Source: JBPYFK01 sp051984675 (GTDB lineage: Bacteria; Actinomycetota; Actinomycetes; Mycobacteriales; Pseudonocardiaceae). Taken from it: a stretch of DNA of 64,000 nucleotides. Location of the stretch: positions 1 through 64,000 of the forward strand of contig JBPYFK010000115.1 of assembly GCA_051984675.1 (NCBI GenBank), in the 5' to 3' direction. Within the stretch, counting starts at the first letter, position 1, and every line of letters starts with the position of its first letter. Shown one piece after another: positions 60,792 through 64,000 of the stretch. The position numbers and the translations under genes were made by a program. The notes under the pieces are model-generated. The model was not told where the DNA came from. It ran no database searches and saw only the letters and a program-made list of their open reading frames with translations.

Positions 60792-62111
60792 ATGACGACG
60801 CCGGACAAGCCGCGGGCAGGCACGGACAGGGTGGACGCAGGCGAGGAGACGATCTTCACCTGGGGCGCGCCACCGCTGAAGTTCGGTGCGGGCGCCGCCG
60901 ACGAGATCGGCTTCGACCTCGCCCAGTACGACGTGCGCCGGGCCCTGGTGATCACGGACGCCGGTGTCGCCGCGACCGGCATCCCGCAGCGCATCGCGGA
61001 CACCCTCAAGGGCTACGGCATCACCGTCGAGATCTTCGACGGCGTGCACGTCGAGCCCACCGACGCGAGCTTCTCCCAGGCGATCGGCTACGCCACCGAA
61101 CTCGGGCCGTGGGACGCGTTCGTCGCGGTCGGAGGCGGCTCGGCGATCGACACGGCCAAGGCGGTCAACCTCCTGACCAGCTGTCCCGGCGAGCTGATGG
61201 ACTACGTCAACAAGCCGGTGGGCGCGGCCAAGGCGCCGCCGGGGCCGGTCAAGCCGCTGGTCGCGGTCCCGACCACGGCGGGCACCGGGTCGGAGAGCAC
61301 CGCGATGTGCATCCTCGACGTGCTGTCGATGAAGGTCAAAACCGGAATCAGCCACTGGCGGCTCCGGCCCACGCTGGCCGTGGTGGACCCGCTGCTGACC
61401 ATGACCGTACCGCCGGGCGTCACGGCGGCGGCCGGCATGGACGTGGTCTGCCACGCGCTGGAGTCCTACACCGCACGCGAGTACCAGAACTTCCCGCGCA
61501 AGAGCCCGGAGCAGCGGGTCACCTATTGCGGTGCGAACCCGATCTCGGACGTGTGGTGTGAGCAGGCGTTGGCGTTGATCGCCCGGTCGTTGCGGCGTGC
61601 TGTGCACGATGGCGAGGCCGACGTCGCCGCGCGGCAGGACATGATGATGGCCGCGACGTTCGCCGGAATGGGGTTTGGGAACGCCGGGGTGCACATTCCG
61701 CACGCCAATGCCTACCCGATCGCCGGGATGGTGAGCGGGTACGTGCCGGACGGGTACCCGCCGGACGAGCCGCTGGTGCCGCACGGGCAGGCGGTGTCGC
61801 TAACCGCGCCGGAGGCGTTCCGGTTCACCTTCCCGTCCCACCCGCAGCGGCACCTGCGAGCCGCGCAGCTGCTGGCGCCCGAGGGACAGCTGACCGCTGA
61901 ACCGGCCGATCAGCTCCCGCGTGCGCTGATCGACCTGATGCGGGATATCGGAATTCCCCGCGGCCTCAGCGCGGTGGGCTATTCCGAAAGCGACGTGCCC
62001 AAGCTGGTGCCCGGCACGCTGAAGCAACAGCGCCTGCTGGCGACCGCGCCCCGGGAAGTGGGGGAGTCCGAGATCGCCGATATTCTGACGAACTCGCTGC
62101 GGAACTGGTGA
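60792..62111 (+). CDS. Iron-containing alcohol dehydrogenase, HOT (hydroxyacid-oxoacid transhydrogenase) type
   Basis: This group III alcohol dehydrogenase (439 aa) resembles ADHFE1/HOT enzymes, which couple oxidation of 4-hydroxybutyrate or another hydroxy acid to reduction of 2-oxoglutarate. It has TWGAPPLKFGAGA at the start, VGGGSAIDTAKA for NAD, VPTTAGTGSE, and the metal ligands in AAAGMDVVCHALESYT and FGNAGVHIPHANAYPIAG. Length and these motifs fit HOT better than short butanol dehydrogenases. Actual substrates need testing. The ATG is 8 bp after GACGGAGG. Confidence 0.86.
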   Translation: MTTPDKPRAGTDRVDAGEETIFTWGAPPLKFGAGAADEIGFDLAQYDVRRALVITDAGVAATGIPQRIADTLKGYGITVEIFDGVHVEPTDASFSQAIGYATELGPWDAFVAVGGGSAIDTAKAVNLLTSCPGELMDYVNKPVGAAKAPPGPVKPLVAVPTTAGTGSESTAMCILDVLSMKVKTGISHWRLRPTLAVVDPLLTMTVPPGVTAAAGMDVVCHALESYTAREYQNFPRKSPEQRVTYCGANPISDVWCEQALALIARSLRRAVHDGEADVAARQDMMMAATFAGMGFGNAGVHIPHANAYPIAGMVSGYVPDGYPPDEPLVPHGQAVSLTAPEAFRFTFPSHPQRHLRAAQLLAPEGQLTAEPADQLPRALIDLMRDIGIPRGLSAVGYSESDVPKLVPGTLKQQRLLATAPREVGESEIADILTNSLRNW

Positions 62112-62245
62112 TTTTGGCAGTCCGCACAATCATTTTTCCTGCCGTGTCGAATGCGCCCAAGAGGTGGTTGAGGACACGTCCGCTTCGGTCGTGGCGCTCT
62201 TCATAATCGCGCTGACCTGCGTACTCGAACGATTAAGGTCGTGGT

Positions 62246-62287
62246 GCGGGTTCATCGGCCATCCCGAGCGCCGAATCCGCCTTTTTT
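62246..62287 (+). terminator. Intrinsic terminator in the leader of the DHA1 exporter (possible attenuator)
   Basis: GCGGGTTC pairs with GAATCCGC (8 bp, one G-T), an inner TCGG/CCGA stem sits inside, and TTTTTT follows. It ends 38 bp before the TTG start of the exporter. It may simply end the HOT transcript 135 bp after its stop, or attenuate the exporter. A short frame (GTG at about 62153, 20 codons, Arg and Trp-rich) lies upstream. Confidence 0.6.
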
Positions 62288-62325
62288 GTGCACGCTGACC
62301 GCCTCGACACGGCCAGGAGTTTCTG

Positions 62326-63561
62326 TTGCCCATTGCCCTACTGGCATTGGCCATCGCTGCTTTCGGTATTGGAACGACGGAATTCGTGATGATGGGGCTG
62401 CTGCCGCAAGTAGCCCACGACCTGCACATATCTATTCCCGACGCGGGCGGGTACGTCTGCTTCTACGCCCTCGGGGTCGTCATCGGAGCGCCGGTGCTGA
62501 CCGCCGCCGGGATGCGGGTGCGCCGCAAGACGATGTTGCTGAGCATGCTGGCGTTGTTCGTCTGCGGGAACCTGCTGTGCGCCGTCGCGGCGACGCACGG
62601 GCAGTTACTGGCGGCCCGCTTCGTCGCCGGACTCCCGCACGGTGCGTTCTTCGGCGTCGGGGCGGTGGTCGCCGCCAGCCTGGCCGACCGGGACAAGCGC
62701 GCCCGCGCGATCTCGATGATGTTCCTCGGTCTGACGGTCACCAACATCGTCGGCGTGCCCGCCGGCACGCTGCTCGGGCAGGCCCTGGGGTGGCGGTGGA
62801 CCTTCGTCGCGGTCGCGGCACTGGGAATGATCGCGTTCGCGGCCGTGAGCGCGCTGGTTCCGCGGCAGCCGAGGCCAGTGCACGCCAGCCTGCGCCGGGA
62901 ACTGGTGGCCTTCCGGCGCCCCCAGGTGTGGCTGGCGTTCGCCGTGGTGGTGTTCGGTTTCGCCGCGACCTTCTCGTTCTACAGCTACGTCACGCCGCTC
63001 CTGACGAACGTGGCCGGATTCAGCCCGGCAGCGGTGACGCCGTTGCTGTCGCTGTTCGGCGTCGGCCTGACTGTGGGTGGCCTGGCGGGCGGGCGCCTGG
63101 CCGACCGTGCCCCGATGCGCACGGTGTACGTGGTGCTGGCGGCGCTGGCGGTCTCGCTGGGCATGTTCGTGTTCACCGCGCACAGCATGGTCCTCTCGGC
63201 GATCAACCTGTTCCTGGTGGGAGTGACCGGGATGGCCGCTGTCCCCAGCATCCAGGCGCGCATCATGGAGCAGGCGAAAGAGGCACCGGTGCTCGGCTCG
63301 GCCAGCATCCAGTCCACGTTCAACATCGCCAACTCGCTGGGTGCGCACCTCGGCGGCGTGATCATCGCCGCCGGTTTCGGGCTCGTGGCGCCGAGCTGGA
63401 TGGGCGCGCTGCTGGCGGCGGTCGGCCTGGGCTTCGCGGGATGGTCCGGGCTGCTGGATCGGGCCAAGGCTCCCCAGCGGAAGGTGACCCCCATGATCCC
63501 CGAGCCCTCGCGGGAGCCTGAGCTGGAGGCCGAGCCGAGCCTGGCCCTCGCCGTCGCCTGA
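62326..63561 (+). CDS. MFS exporter, DHA1 family
   Basis: This 12-helix efflux carrier (411 aa) is of the drug:H+ antiporter-1 type. It starts with LLALAIAAFGIGTTEFVMMGLLP, has VRRKTMLLSMLALFVCGNLL, and ARFVAGLPHGAFFGVGAVVAA (motif C region). The family exports drugs, sugars or arabinose-like compounds, and the substrate is open. The TTG start follows CAGGAG at 7-8 bases. The leader contains an intrinsic terminator, and a strong terminator follows the gene. Confidence 0.88.
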   Translation: MPIALLALAIAAFGIGTTEFVMMGLLPQVAHDLHISIPDAGGYVCFYALGVVIGAPVLTAAGMRVRRKTMLLSMLALFVCGNLLCAVAATHGQLLAARFVAGLPHGAFFGVGAVVAASLADRDKRARAISMMFLGLTVTNIVGVPAGTLLGQALGWRWTFVAVAALGMIAFAAVSALVPRQPRPVHASLRRELVAFRRPQVWLAFAVVVFGFAATFSFYSYVTPLLTNVAGFSPAAVTPLLSLFGVGLTVGGLAGGRLADRAPMRTVYVVLAALAVSLGMFVFTAHSMVLSAINLFLVGVTGMAAVPSIQARIMEQAKEAPVLGSASIQSTFNIANSLGAHLGGVIIAAGFGLVAPSWMGALLAAVGLGFAGWSGLLDRAKAPQRKVTPMIPEPSREPELEAEPSLALAVA

Positions 63562-63577
63562 CCGGCGGCCTCCGACT

Positions 63578-63627
63578 GAGCCTCCGTCCAGTTTCTTCCC
63601 CCGGCCTGGACGGAGGCTCTTGCTCTT
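63578..63627 (+). terminator. Strong terminator after the DHA1 exporter
   Basis: GAGCCTCCGTCCAG and CTGGACGGAGGCTC form a perfect 14-bp stem (63578-63591 and 63606-63619) with a 14-base loop. TTGCTCTT follows. It lies 17 bp after the stop codon. This is the strongest terminator seen in the window. Confidence 0.85.
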
Positions 63628-63690
63628 CCGGGCACGGCCGCCTGATGGCGCCGACAGGGACCTTTCAGCGCAAGGCGGACATCTCCGTCG

Positions 63691-63703
63691 GTCCATATTG
63701 GAC
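63691..63703. promoter_or_regulatory. Palindrome GTCCATATTGGAC upstream of the YjbR-like gene
   Basis: A 13-bp palindrome lies 63 bp before the start codon. It is a near copy of GTCCATATCGGAC at 47663 and an instance of the TCCA-N3-TGGA word. It is a possible operator. Confidence 0.4.
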
Positions 63704-63766
63704 AGATCCGTATTGTTCGCGGTTCGCGACCTGCCGGCGGGTCGCAAACCAGCCTACTCTGCACGT

Positions 63767-64000
63767 ATGTCGGTGAAATCGCGTCGGGCGCGAGTGGAGG
63801 ACGTCCACGACCTCGCCCTGGGCATGCCCCACGTCACGGTCGTACACGGCTCGCGGGGCAATCCCGTCTACCAGGTCGGACGCAAGTCGTTCGTGTTCTT
63901 CCGCAACCCTCGCCCGGACGCGGTCGATCCCGAAACCGGCGAGCGGTACCCGGACGTGATCGTGTTCTGGGTTCCCTCCGAGTCCGACAAGCAGGCCCTG
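63767..64000 (+). CDS. MmcQ/YjbR-family protein, 5' part (runs off the window)
   Basis: The first 78 residues are visible: RARVEDVHDLALGMPHVTVV, then YQVGRKSFVFFRNPRPDAVD. This is the start of the MmcQ/YjbR fold, a CyaY-like DNA-binding-type domain whose exact role is unclear. The start is the ATG at 63767 after the AT-rich stretch and palindrome. The 205 bp between it and the exporter hold the terminator and this palindrome. Confidence 0.78.
   Translation, partial: MSVKSRRARVEDVHDLALGMPHVTVVHGSRGNPVYQVGRKSFVFFRNPRPDAVDPETGERYPDVIVFWVPSESDKQAL

Noticed and set aside
1..64000. tRNA, rRNA, insertion sequences, phage or attachment sites
   Set aside because: I looked for CCA-type tRNA ends, transposase motifs and integrases and saw none.

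Overview
This window comes from a high-GC Gram-positive actinobacterium. GC at third codon positions is very high, GTG and TTG starts are common, and coding density is high. The gene set (hopanoid operon, WS/DGAT acyltransferase, sunset-domain membrane protein, SCO6745-family protein, EtfD-like oxidoreductase, MshC/CysRS-like ligase) fits the Pseudonocardiales best, but the genus cannot be fixed from sequence reading alone. I see no rRNA, tRNA, CRISPR array, insertion sequence or phage gene. It reads as an ordinary chromosomal segment made of many short operons.

Layout. 1-1034: 5' part of ctaD (cytochrome c oxidase subunit I, minus strand). 1.3-6.1 kb: thiamine-diphosphate enzyme, SDR, ProP-like MFS carrier, small cysteine protein. 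6.3-14.1 kb: compact hopanoid operon (hpnC, hpnD, hpnE, a polyprenyl diphosphate synthase, shc, hpnG, hpnH) whose genes mostly overlap or abut by a few bases. 14.3-15.0 kb: VC0807-like membrane protein. 14.98-19.08 kb (minus): a coupled three-gene operon headed by a fusion of an MGDG-synthase-like glycosyltransferase to a WS/DGAT acyltransferase, then a DMT-type membrane protein and an SDR. 19.2-26.6 kb: transketolase, patatin, beta-lactamase-like serine hydrolase, a polytopic membrane protein probably of the GT39/ArnT type, GtrA, and a crotonase-fold protein. 26.7-29.9 kb: sunset-domain protein and a bifunctional class A PBP. 30.1-35.2 kb: LysR regulator divergent from PrpF-family isomerase, TcuA-like flavoprotein and MFS carrier, a probable tricarballylate/aconitate module. 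35.3-40.5 kb: PAS-PAS-GGDEF-EAL protein, a winged-helix-like protein with a clear promoter, aldo/keto reductase, MFS carrier. 40.7-45.6 kb: zinc-ribbon-like small protein, unknown protein plus alpha/beta hydrolase, divergent short MshC/CysRS-like ligase, two small helical proteins. 45.6-52.8 kb: CapA, IclR, M20 peptidase, GT87, LysR, aminotransferase. 52.9-57.8 kb: DUF4389 protein, possible small membrane protein coupled to a GH3 beta-glucosidase, DUF5313 protein, SCO6745-family protein. 57.9-60.6 kb: EtfD-like Fe-S membrane protein with a small cysteine protein. 60.8-64 kb: HOT-type iron alcohol dehydrogenase, DHA1 MFS exporter, start of an MmcQ/YjbR protein.

The hopanoid operon is the clearest pathway. 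The polyprenyl synthase should supply farnesyl diphosphate, HpnD/HpnC/HpnE convert it to squalene, Shc cyclises squalene, and HpnH then HpnG begin the ribosylated side chain. The glycosyltransferase-acyltransferase operon next to it is the best candidate here for an undescribed lipid system.

Two sequence-level patterns recur. Short tandem repeats (15-24 bp units) sit at gene ends and junctions. The palindrome TCCA-N3-TGGA appears far more often than base composition would predict.
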